64,000 nucleotides of DNA. Source: DASXZH01 sp036502005. Lineage in GTDB: Bacteria > Armatimonadota > Fimbriimonadia > Fimbriimonadales > Fimbriimonadaceae. Shown here in pieces: positions 1 through 7,145 of this stretch. The notes beneath the pieces are model-generated. The model was not told the DNA's origin, did no database searches, and saw only the letters and a list, made by a program, of their open reading frames with translations. A program made the position numbers and the translations under genes. Positions within the stretch are counted from its first letter, which is position 1, and each line of letters opens with the position of its first letter. The stretch covers positions 1 to 64,000 of the forward strand of contig DASXZH010000097.1 of NCBI GenBank assembly GCA_036502005.1, written 5' to 3'.

Positions 1-133
1 CGTTAAAATAAGCCACCTTGGCATTCCCGCAGCCACAAATCTCTCCCGAATGGAGAGGTCGGTGAGTCCGCGAACCGGGAGAGGCGCGAGTCGCAAACCT
101 TGGAAATTATCTCTGGAAGACCTTATTTTAACG
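1..133. repeat. MITE-like element, copy 1, with perfect 12-bp terminal inverted repeats
   Basis: The left end reads CGTTAAAATAAG (1-12) and the right end CTTATTTTAACG (122-133), a perfect inverted pair. The core holds an internal palindrome-rich segment (GGTCGGTGAGTCCGCGAACC and its flanks) that recurs in the opposite orientation at about 2640, 4310 and 26270. No open reading frame is inside, so it would be non-autonomous. The element may be cut by the window edge, since the base before position 1 is not visible. Confidence 0.7.
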
Positions 134-189
134 CCTATGCCCGTCACCCGTCACTTTTCAGCCCAATCACGTAAACTATCCCCAAACCC

Positions 190-2520
190 ATGAGCGTTAA
201 AGAAATTTTCAAATCCATGGAGTACGGCCCCGCGCCAGAAGCCTCCGATCTCGCTGAGAAATGGCTTGAAGAACACAGCCGTGACTTCGCCTGCTACATC
301 GGCGGCAAGTGGGTCCGAACCGAAACCGGCTTCGAAACGCTCAATCCCGGCACCGGTAAGCCCCTTGCTAAAGTCGCCCAGGCGACTAAGAAAGAGGTCG
401 ATTTGGCCGTAGAAGCGGCGACAGCCGCCCAAAAGAAATGGGCCAGGCTAACCGGCTTTCAACGAGCCAAATACCTTTACGCGATTGCTCGCCAGGTTCA
501 AAAGCACTCAAGGCTGTTCGCCGTTTTGGAAACGCTCGATAACGGCAAGCCGATACGCGAGACCAGAGATATCGATATCCCGCTCGTAGCGCGGCACTTT
601 TACTATCACGCAGGATGGGCAAAAATTGCCGAGCAAGAGCTCGCCGGATATGAGCCGGTTGGAGTTTGCGGCCAAATCATTCCCTGGAATTTCCCGCTCC
701 TCATGCTTTCTTGGAAGATCGCACCGGCCCTCGCCATGGGCAACACGGTCATCCTAAAGCCGGCCGAGTTCACGCCCCTTACCGCTCTTCTTTTCGCGGA
801 AATTTGCACCCGCGTGGGACTTCCCGCCGGAGTTGTGAACATCCTCACCGGCGATGGCGAGACCGGCAAACTGATCGTCGATCACCCGGGAATCCAAAAG
901 ATCGCGTTTACGGGTTCGACCGAGGTCGGAAGAATCCTCCGCAAAGCCACCGCCGGGACCGGCAAGAAGCTTTCGCTTGAGTTGGGCGGTAAATCGCCGT
1001 TCATCATCTTTCAAGACGCCGACTTAGATAGCGCGGTGGAAGGCCTCGTCGACGCCATCTGGTTCAACCAGGGCCAGGTCTGCTGCGCTGGCTCGCGCCT
1101 CCTCGTTCAAGAAGGAATCGCCGAAAAAGCACTTGCCAAGATTCGAGAGCGGATGGAAAAGCTTCGCGTTGGCAATCCGCTCGATAAAGCGATCGATATC
1201 GGCGCAATCATCGCGCCGGTCCAGCTTGAAAGGATCACTGAGCTCGTAAAGCAGGGAAAAGAGGAAGGGGCCGACCTCTTTCAGCCATCCTGGTCCTGCC
1301 CGACCGAAGGTTGGTTCTACCCGCCAACACTGCTCAGCAACGTTAGTCCGGCTTCAACGGTTGCTCAAATCGAGATTTTTGGCCCCGTGCTGGTGGCCAT
1401 GACTTTCAGAACCCCCAAAGAAGCGGTTGACCTTGCCAACAACACCGTTTACGGCCTAGCCGCCAGCGTTTGGAGTGAAAACCTAAACCTCGCGCTGGAT
1501 GTTGCCTCCCAAATAAAGGCGGGAACGGTTTGGGTTAATAGCACTAACCTTTTTGATGCCGCCTCCGGTTTCGGCGGATACCGCGAGAGCGGCTACGGAC
1601 GAGAAGGCGGCAAAGAGGGCCTTTATGAATACCTAAAGCTGCCTTTCGCGCACAGGACGGCGACAGCCAAAACCAGCAAGGTAGAGGCAAACGAAGACCC
1701 CATCGATAAAACCCACAAACAATACATCGCTGGAAAGCAAGCTCGTCCCGATGGCGGCTACAGCCTCACTCTTCACCTTTTGGATAAAACTACCGAGGAA
1801 GTCGCGCGCGGTAACCGAAAAGATGTCCGCAACGCGGTCGAGGCAGCGCAAGCGGCGTTCACCAATTGGTCAAAAACGAATGGCCACCTTCGCGCCCAAA
1901 TCCATTATTACCTTGCCGAGAACCTGCAAGATGAAAGCGCCTCGCTTGAAAAGGCGCTTGCCAGGTCTGGCAGCGGAAAACAAGAACTGGAACAGGCCAT
2001 CGAAAGGGTCTTCACTTACGCTGCGTGGGCCGATAAATTCGACGGCCAGGTTCACAGCACCGCCCAAAAAGGCTTCACCTATACGATGAACGAGCCTATC
2101 GGGGTGGTCGGTATCGTCGCACCCAACGAAGCACCCTTGCTCAGTTTCCTTAGCCTTGTGCTGCCTGCAATCGCAAGCGGAAACACGGTGGTTGCCATCC
2201 CCAGCGAATCCGCCCCCTTGCCGATTGTCGAACTGTACAGAATCCTCGAAATGTCCGATCTGCCCGCCGGAGTTCTAAACATTGTCACCGGCCTCCACGC
2301 TGAAGTGCAGACTTACTTAGCCGAGCATGATGGAGTCGACGCCATCTGGCACTTCGGCGATCCCGCTGCTCAAGCCAGGGCAGAAATGCTCTCGGCCGGG
2401 AACCTAAAACAGACTTGGACAGGCCATTCCATCGATTGGGCGAGTAACAAATCGGAAGGTACGCATTTTCTCCGGCACGCGACCCAGGTTAAAAACGTCT
2501 GGGTTCCATATGGCGAGTAA
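190..2520 (+). CDS. Two-domain aldehyde dehydrogenase (ALDH16-like)
   Basis: 776 residues, much longer than the usual 480-500 residues of an ALDH. Residues about 30-510 form a complete ALDH domain: cofactor-site IPWNFPL, LELGGKSP with the general-base glutamate near residue 263, and the nucleophile region FNQGQVCCAG near 293-302. Residues about 560-776 repeat the N-terminal (NAD-binding) half of the fold (PIGVVGIVAPNEAPLL, DLPAGVLNIVTG) but have no catalytic cysteine and no C-terminal half. This matches the ALDH16 architecture, where a second, incomplete domain follows an active one. It should oxidise an aldehyde with NAD(P); the substrate cannot be read from sequence. ATG start at 190, no strong Shine-Dalgarno. 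It stands alone between repeat elements. Confidence 0.9.
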   Translation: MSVKEIFKSMEYGPAPEASDLAEKWLEEHSRDFACYIGGKWVRTETGFETLNPGTGKPLAKVAQATKKEVDLAVEAATAAQKKWARLTGFQRAKYLYAIARQVQKHSRLFAVLETLDNGKPIRETRDIDIPLVARHFYYHAGWAKIAEQELAGYEPVGVCGQIIPWNFPLLMLSWKIAPALAMGNTVILKPAEFTPLTALLFAEICTRVGLPAGVVNILTGDGETGKLIVDHPGIQKIAFTGSTEVGRILRKATAGTGKKLSLELGGKSPFIIFQDADLDSAVEGLVDAIWFNQGQVCCAGSRLLVQEGIAEKALAKIRERMEKLRVGNPLDKAIDIGAIIAPVQLERITELVKQGKEEGADLFQPSWSCPTEGWFYPPTLLSNVSPASTVAQIEIFGPVLVAMTFRTPKEAVDLANNTVYGLAASVWSENLNLALDVASQIKAGTVWVNSTNLFDAASGFGGYRESGYGREGGKEGLYEYLKLPFAHRTATAKTSKVEANEDPIDKTHKQYIAGKQARPDGGYSLTLHLLDKTTEEVARGNRKDVRNAVEAAQAAFTNWSKTNGHLRAQIHYYLAENLQDESASLEKALARSGSGKQELEQAIERVFTYAAWADKFDGQVHSTAQKGFTYTMNEPIGVVGIVAPNEAPLLSFLSLVLPAIASGNTVVAIPSESAPLPIVELYRILEMSDLPAGVLNIVTGLHAEVQTYLAEHDGVDAIWHFGDPAAQARAEMLSAGNLKQTWTGHSIDWASNKSEGTHFLRHATQVKNVWVPYGE

Positions 2521-2599
2521 AGAATTCAAGGCGGCGTAAATTTCCGAGTTGGGTCCCATCAGCCTCACCCGGTTCGCGGACTCACCGTCCTCCCTTACA

Positions 2600-2735
2600 G
2601 ACGATAAATATGGCCAGACCAAGGATTTCCAAGGTTGTTTCCTCGGGACCTCCCCCGGTTCGCGGACTCACCGTCCCCTCCGCCCGAGAGGGGCGAGGAG
2701 TTTTGCGGCGACAGTGATCTGTCAATTTTATGGCC
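2600..2735. repeat. MITE-like element, copy 2 (degenerate ends)
   Basis: Carries the same core as copies at 4300 and 26260 (TTTCCAAGGTTGTTTCCTCG, then a GGTTCGCGGACTCACCG core, then GAGAGGGGCGAGGAGTTTTG). Its terminal repeats are degenerate (ACGATAAATATGG on the left, CAATTTTATGG on the right). It fills most of the 2521-2817 gap, in which I see no gene. Confidence 0.6.
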
Positions 2736-2800
2736 TTTGCTGGTCTCTTCTGTCGAGAGAGGAATTGGGCTCTAGCGAACGCCGTGCGGCAGGTTATGCA

Positions 2801-2808
2801 AGGAAAGG
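2801..2808 (+). promoter_or_regulatory. Ribosome-binding site that points to an ATA start
   Basis: AGGAAAGG lies 9 nt before ATA at 2818-2820. No ATG, GTG or TTG exists in frame between the upstream stop (TAG 2773-2775) and GTG 2887, which is inside the first membrane helix of the transporter. Confidence 0.55.
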
Positions 2809-2817
2809 CACACAGCT

Positions 2818-4218
2818 ATAGACTGGAAACCTAAATTAATACCAACGGCTCCCTGGTATCGCACCCTCTCGCGTTATCAGTGGCTTGTGCTACTCATCGC
2901 ATGGCTCGGCTGGGTGTTCGATATCATGGACACCGCCCTTTTCAACTTTGCGAAAGGGCCCATGCTGCAGGAGCTTTTCCATGGCGACGCGAAGCAGAAA
3001 GCCTTTATCGAAAGTGCGTTTCTGGTTCTACTGCTTATTGGCTGGTCGTTTGGAGGGTTGCTTTTTGGAATCCTCGCCGACAAGTGGGGCCGGGTTAGAA
3101 CCCTTACCGTTACCGTTCTCATCTATTGCATCTTCACGGGCGCAACGGCGCTTTGCCATACGTGGCAGGAAGTGGCCGTTATCCGCTTTATCACGGCGCT
3201 TGGCATTGGCGGAGAGTGGGCAGCGGGAGCTGCCTTGGTTGCAGAAACCTTCCCCGATAAGGCCAGAGCGCCGGGCGCTTCTCTTTTGCAAAGCGCGGCC
3301 GCATTTGGGCCATGGTTCGCGGCCATTGTCAATCTCCAGGTGGCCGTAAACAATTGGCGGCTTCTGTTTTTGGTCGGCATTTTCCCGGCCCTCGTTACGG
3401 TGCTGTTGAGGTTATGGGTAAAGGAGCCTAGTGGGAGAAGCGAAGCTTCTTCTTCCCTTCACAAGGAGGTTGGAAGCCCTTCTAGCCCTCTCCCGCTTCG
3501 TTCCTCAGCGACCTCTCCTCAAGGAGAGGTGATTGGTTTGAGGGTTGACCATGAGACTCGTGCTTATAGGTCAATGGATAAGTCCAAGCGTTCTACCAAC
3601 CCAATCCTAGAGCTTTTTGGAAACCCGGTTTGGCGTCGAAACGCCATCGTGGCCCTTCTGCTCGGCATCAGCGGAATCGCTGCTGCTAACAACATTTCTT
3701 ACTGGCTGCCTGACTTAACCAAGGCTGCTAGCTCCGGTTTCACCGCGGCCCAGATTCAAGCGAGGGTGAGCTACGTGACGCTAATTATGCATTTAGGCAC
3801 TCTCATTGGCGTCTTTCTTTCGCCTTGGCTGTGCGAAAGACTTGGCCGCCGCAAGGGCTTGGCTATCTTTTTCGTTTTGAGCCCGATCTCGGTGGCCTTG
3901 GCCACGATTGGCACCAAATCCTACGCTTCGCTAATGGTTCTCGCCCCTCTCATGTCGTTGTTTACCATTGGCATGAGCGCGGGCTTTGTGCTCTATTTCC
4001 CGGAGCTTTTTCCTACCCGGTTGCGTGCAACAGGCGCTGGTTTCGCCTACAATACGGGCCGCATTCTGGCGGCAGGTGTGCCGCTGGTCACAGGCTATAT
4101 TTTGGGCAGCACAAACTCTATCGGGCGCGCGGTGGGCATCACCGCGTTCGTCCCGCTGGCGGGGCTCGTTGCGCTCTATTTCGCGCCTGAAACGCGGGGG
4201 AAACCTTTGCCTGAGTGA
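2818..4218 (+). CDS. MFS transporter (sugar-acid/sialate porter-like), with repeat-derived insert
   Basis: Twelve-helix major facilitator with the helix 1 motif QWLVLLIAWLGWVFD, the loop 2-3 motif GILADKWGRVR and a C-terminal PETRGKPLPE typical of sugar/sialate-type porters; substrate unknown. The only conventional start, GTG 2887, would cut helix 1, while the sequence upstream encodes a normal cytoplasmic lead (WKPKLIPTAPWYRTLSRYQW), so I place the start at ATA 2818 behind a good ribosome-binding site. Between helices 6 and 7 (about 3425-3590) the loop holds a Ser/Pro-rich stretch that is the translated copy of a dispersed intergenic repeat; the frame stays open, and helices 7-12 follow normally. 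Function after insertion is uncertain but the loop is cytoplasmic and tolerant. Confidence 0.85.
   Translation: MDWKPKLIPTAPWYRTLSRYQWLVLLIAWLGWVFDIMDTALFNFAKGPMLQELFHGDAKQKAFIESAFLVLLLIGWSFGGLLFGILADKWGRVRTLTVTVLIYCIFTGATALCHTWQEVAVIRFITALGIGGEWAAGAALVAETFPDKARAPGASLLQSAAAFGPWFAAIVNLQVAVNNWRLLFLVGIFPALVTVLLRLWVKEPSGRSEASSSLHKEVGSPSSPLPLRSSATSPQGEVIGLRVDHETRAYRSMDKSKRSTNPILELFGNPVWRRNAIVALLLGISGIAAANNISYWLPDLTKAASSGFTAAQIQARVSYVTLIMHLGTLIGVFLSPWLCERLGRRKGLAIFFVLSPISVALATIGTKSYASLMVLAPLMSLFTIGMSAGFVLYFPELFPTRLRATGAGFAYNTGRILAAGVPLVTGYILGSTNSIGRAVGITAFVPLAGLVALYFAPETRGKPLPE
3470..3540 (+). repeat. Dispersed CTCTCC-type repeat inside the MFS coding sequence
   Basis: The stretch CCCTCTCCCGCTTCGTTCCT and the following GCGACCTCTCCTCAAGGAGA nearly match 51897-51945. 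Related copies, some in inverse orientation, lie at 29007-29065 and 52026-52082. Here the repeat is translated in frame in the central loop of the transporter. Confidence 0.75.
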
Positions 4219-4259
4219 GCCGGGTCTTCGACCAATCGGGCTAATATCTCGGGAGATCG

Positions 4260-4392
4260 GCGTTAAAATAAGGTGCACACCAGCGTTTCCAAGGTTGTTT
4301 CCTCGGGACCTCCCCGGTTCGCGGACTCACCGGCCCCTCCGCCCGAGAGGGGCGAAGAGTTTTGCGCGACAAAAGCTGTTTGTTTTTAGCGC
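4260..4392. repeat. MITE-like element, copy 3
   Basis: Left end GCGTTAAAATAAGG (4260-4273) and degenerate right end TTGTTTTTAGCGCC. The core with GGTTCGCGGACTCACCGGCC and GAGAGGGGCGAAGAGTTTTG matches the copies at 2640 and 26270. It sits between two convergent genes, and its hairpins could help end transcription. Confidence 0.7.
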
Positions 4393-4423
4393 CTATCACC
4401 CCTTCGGAGTGGGTTGCAACTTC

Positions 4424-6175
4424 TTACTGCGAAACGCTTGGAGCCGTGATCACCGGCAATCCGCCGCTGGTATAGAAATATTGAAATACCTCAGAAACCT
4501 TCGGCATCTCGGCGCCTCCCAGCTTCTTCGGGTCCAACTTCCTCGCGGCGGCGATCTCAGTATTCGCTTTCTTCCCTGCATCTGCGGCCTGGCGTTTCGC
4601 AGTGTCGATCTTGGCCTGAGTCTCGGTGTCGATTCCGTTCCTGTTCGCTTGCCGAATAGTGTCAACCGATGCCCCCAACTTAGCCTGCAAAGTCGAATAG
4701 TAGCAAGCTGCGACGTAGTGGGCGCAGGCATAGTCCGGTGCCGCATTAACGGCCGCATCCGCCATTGGACCGGCATCATTTAGCTTGTCCTCAATGATCT
4801 GCAAAATGGCACTCGCAGTCAGAGCTTCCGCGGAGTCGGGCTTGGCTTGCCGCGCAGCGGCGTACATCTTCTCCGCAACATGCTCATGATAAGTGCGATC
4901 CTCACCCTTTTCAGCTTTGGTCTGGATCGTCTGCAAAGCCTCGTTACCGCGCTCAACGTACATTTCAAACGAAAGTGGCTCCGTTAGAACGGTCGTCTCG
5001 TATGCCGTGTCGGCATCGTCATGCTTATTCAGCCGATCATCCATAACCGACAGATAGAAGTTCACTTCCGGAAGTTGGCCCTGGTCGGCGGCGAGTGCGT
5101 TCGCAAGACCGGACATTGTGGGCAAGTTATTTCGGTGAAGCGCAATATACACCTGAGCAGTTTGAACGCCTATATTGTTTGGCGCCTGCTCGATGGCTTC
5201 CCGGATCTTGTCGTCAGCCGTTTTAGTATCGCTGAGATACTCAGCGGCGACAGCCCATAGCGCATAGCTGTACCCGTCCAATGTGCCCGCCGTCTTCATA
5301 AGGGCAAGCGTCTTCATCAGGTCATCTAATCTTCCCAGCCTTAATTGTGAATAGCCCAGCCGGTCGCCGCAGGCGGTCTTAAGCCCGCCATTTGTAAAGG
5401 GAGCCAGAAGCACGGAAATGGCCGCGCTGTAATGCTGCGTTCGGTCAGCAGTATCGGCATAGGCCAACTCTCCACCTGGGCTTGGCATGGCGAGCTTATC
5501 AAATTGCTGGTCCAAAACTTTGCGGCGAGAATCGATGGCTTTGCCAATCGCTTCCGCGGTCGTGTTCAAAACAGCGTCTCTACCCCCCGACACGGCAAAA
5601 ACATTAAAGACCCGCTTTAACTCAATCACCGACAACAGTTCTAAACCTTCTGGGTTGTTTGGGCTGTTACGCAAAGCATCTTCGGCAAACTCTTGGGCCT
5701 TATCGTAAACGCCCTTTCCCAGGAAACCGCGGGCTAAAGCGAGTTGCGCGGGAACATAGTCGGGCGTTGCTTTCAAAGCAATTCGCGCAGAGTATATGGC
5801 ATCGTCCCACTTGCTCTGGGTTAGAAAATCGTGCGCAGCTTGGGTATTCGCTTCCGCACCTTTTGCGGCGCCGCTGTTGATGTGCACATTCACACTCTTG
5901 CTCGCTTTAACCCCGTCGCTGTTGTAGGCGGTAAAAGTCAGCTTCTCATCGCCGTCTTTTTCGGCGAGCGGATCTAGCTGGAAAGTGTAGGGGGTGCTGG
6001 TCGCGCTATCGCGCAAATCATCGTTCACATAAAACTCAACTTGAGTGACAAGAGAGTCCGATTGAACGCGAACCTTGATAGTCCGAGGAGCGGTAATTGT
6101 CTCGCCATCCGTAATGTCCGGTTTAAGGATCATCGGAGCGACTGCGCAGAACGCCAAGAGTGGAGCAAATAACAT
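4424..6175 (-). CDS. Secreted protein with Ig-like domain and TPR repeats
   Basis: 583 residues. A short hydrophobic N-terminus (MLFAPLLAFCAVAPMIL) looks like a signal peptide. Residues about 18-105 form a beta-rich bacterial Ig-like domain (VQSDSLVTQVEFYVNDDLRD, then a SVNVHIN end). From about 110 to 540 helical TPR units follow, with typical A/G/Y/P signatures (ALKATPDYVPAQLALARGFL, AEDALRNSPNNPEGLELLSV). The rest is alanine-rich helix. It probably acts as a scaffold in the periplasm or at the surface; no catalytic motif seen. Monocistronic, ends next to the MITE-like element at 4260-4392. Confidence 0.8.
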   Translation of the reverse strand: MLFAPLLAFCAVAPMILKPDITDGETITAPRTIKVRVQSDSLVTQVEFYVNDDLRDSATSTPYTFQLDPLAEKDGDEKLTFTAYNSDGVKASKSVNVHINSGAAKGAEANTQAAHDFLTQSKWDDAIYSARIALKATPDYVPAQLALARGFLGKGVYDKAQEFAEDALRNSPNNPEGLELLSVIELKRVFNVFAVSGGRDAVLNTTAEAIGKAIDSRRKVLDQQFDKLAMPSPGGELAYADTADRTQHYSAAISVLLAPFTNGGLKTACGDRLGYSQLRLGRLDDLMKTLALMKTAGTLDGYSYALWAVAAEYLSDTKTADDKIREAIEQAPNNIGVQTAQVYIALHRNNLPTMSGLANALAADQGQLPEVNFYLSVMDDRLNKHDDADTAYETTVLTEPLSFEMYVERGNEALQTIQTKAEKGEDRTYHEHVAEKMYAAARQAKPDSAEALTASAILQIIEDKLNDAGPMADAAVNAAPDYACAHYVAACYYSTLQAKLGASVDTIRQANRNGIDTETQAKIDTAKRQAADAGKKANTEIAAARKLDPKKLGGAEMPKVSEVFQYFYTSGGLPVITAPSVSQ

Positions 6176-6230
6176 GGGTATTTCCTAAGTCCAGATGAGT
6201 TTAACGCGCCCAAAGGTTCGGCGATACTGG

Positions 6231-6569
6231 TTAAACTGCGGAATCGCCGCGTTCGGCGGTTCTGATGCGAACGGCATCTAACACGTTTTCCACAAATATT
6301 TTACCGTCGCCAGGTTCGCCGGTTCTCGCATTTTCGATAATCGCGTCAATGAGAGGGCCCTTCAGGTCCTCCGTCGCGATCACTTCGATTTTGCATTTTA
6401 TGGGCAATGCGACCAAATGTTCTTCCCCCGCGAACCAGTTTGGCTTTTCCGGCGAGTTGCCAACTCCTCTTACGTCGCTCACATTTAATCCGGAAATTCC
6501 TAAGGAGCTGATCGCTGATTTCACCTGCTCTAACTTGTGGGGCCTTATGAAGCAGGTGATTCGGACCAA
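6231..6569 (-). CDS. P-II family nitrogen-regulatory protein
   Basis: 112 residues, the usual P-II length. The C-terminal half is typical: KCKIEVIATED, the B-loop TGEPGDGKIFVENV and DAVRIRTAERG, which bind ATP/ADP. The T-loop (about residues 36-53) is altered: it lacks the normal tyrosine-containing RGxEY segment that is uridylylated in proteobacteria and instead reads PEKPNWFAGEEHLVALP. So ligand sensing is likely kept while classical modification is not expected. Start is TTG at 6569 with AGAGGAA 7 nt upstream; it begins 1 nt after the TAG of the upstream gene, so the two are one operon. No amtB or glnA is nearby. Confidence 0.85.
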   Translation of the reverse strand: MVRITCFIRPHKLEQVKSAISSLGISGLNVSDVRGVGNSPEKPNWFAGEEHLVALPIKCKIEVIATEDLKGPLIDAIIENARTGEPGDGKIFVENVLDAVRIRTAERGDSAV

Positions 6570-6570
6570 A

Positions 6571-7068
6571 CTAGCATTCCTCTTTCTGGGCCAAATAGGT
6601 CGAAATATCGCCGGGGGTTAAAATGACCACGTTTGGTTTGGCGTAGCGCACAAATTCTTCGTAGGTGACCTCGCCGATTTCGCTGTTTGCCTTGAACTCT
6701 TCAAACATCGTTCTCAGCACAATGAGCGGAGTCGGCGGAGTTGGAAATGCATCCATCCACAGGCCCGGAGTTGCCTCGTGGCTCTGATAAGCCACGGCCG
6801 CGACAAAAGCGGTGTGGCCGTTTACTGCTTCGGCGAGTTCAATGCTGCCATCTCCCCAGCGTCCGTTTAGCACGGTAAAACCTTCACCAGAAAGGGCTTG
6901 AGAAATCTCTTCCAAGGAGTCGCTGCTTTTACACGCGATCACCACTTGCTTGTGGGTGTCGGCAACCGTCAGCAGCGTGCCTTTGCCGTTGGCGGAAAGA
7001 TAAACTTCTTTGGCACCTACCCTTTTACAGGCCGCCGCGAACTCCTCATAGGGGACCGTTAATACCAT
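6571..7068 (-). CDS. Conserved-looking protein of unknown function, co-transcribed with P-II gene
   Basis: 165 residues, soluble, no signal peptide or membrane helix. I do not recognise the family. The N-terminus has an alternating beta/alpha pattern (KEVYLSANGKGTLLTVADTH, VVIACKSSDSLEEISQAL), and the middle has the proline-rich stretch FPTPPTPL. Its stop is 1 nt from the start of the P-II gene, and P-II proteins act by binding partners, so it is a candidate P-II partner or sensor. That role is inferred from position only. Confidence 0.75.
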   Translation of the reverse strand: MVLTVPYEEFAAACKRVGAKEVYLSANGKGTLLTVADTHKQVVIACKSSDSLEEISQALSGEGFTVLNGRWGDGSIELAEAVNGHTAFVAAVAYQSHEATPGLWMDAFPTPPTPLIVLRTMFEEFKANSEIGEVTYEEFVRYAKPNVVILTPGDISTYLAQKEEC

Positions 7069-7145
7069 CAGCTATTTTTTGTTCCCCTTTTGCCTCACGT
7101 TATCCGATAAAATCGTAGCACTTTCCATCAACAAAGAGGTTATTT

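Noticed and set aside
2549..2821. 90-codon plus-strand frame before the MFS gene
   Set aside because: Made of the MITE-like copy (SRTHRPLRPRGARSF is the translated core, also seen at 4300); it is not a gene.
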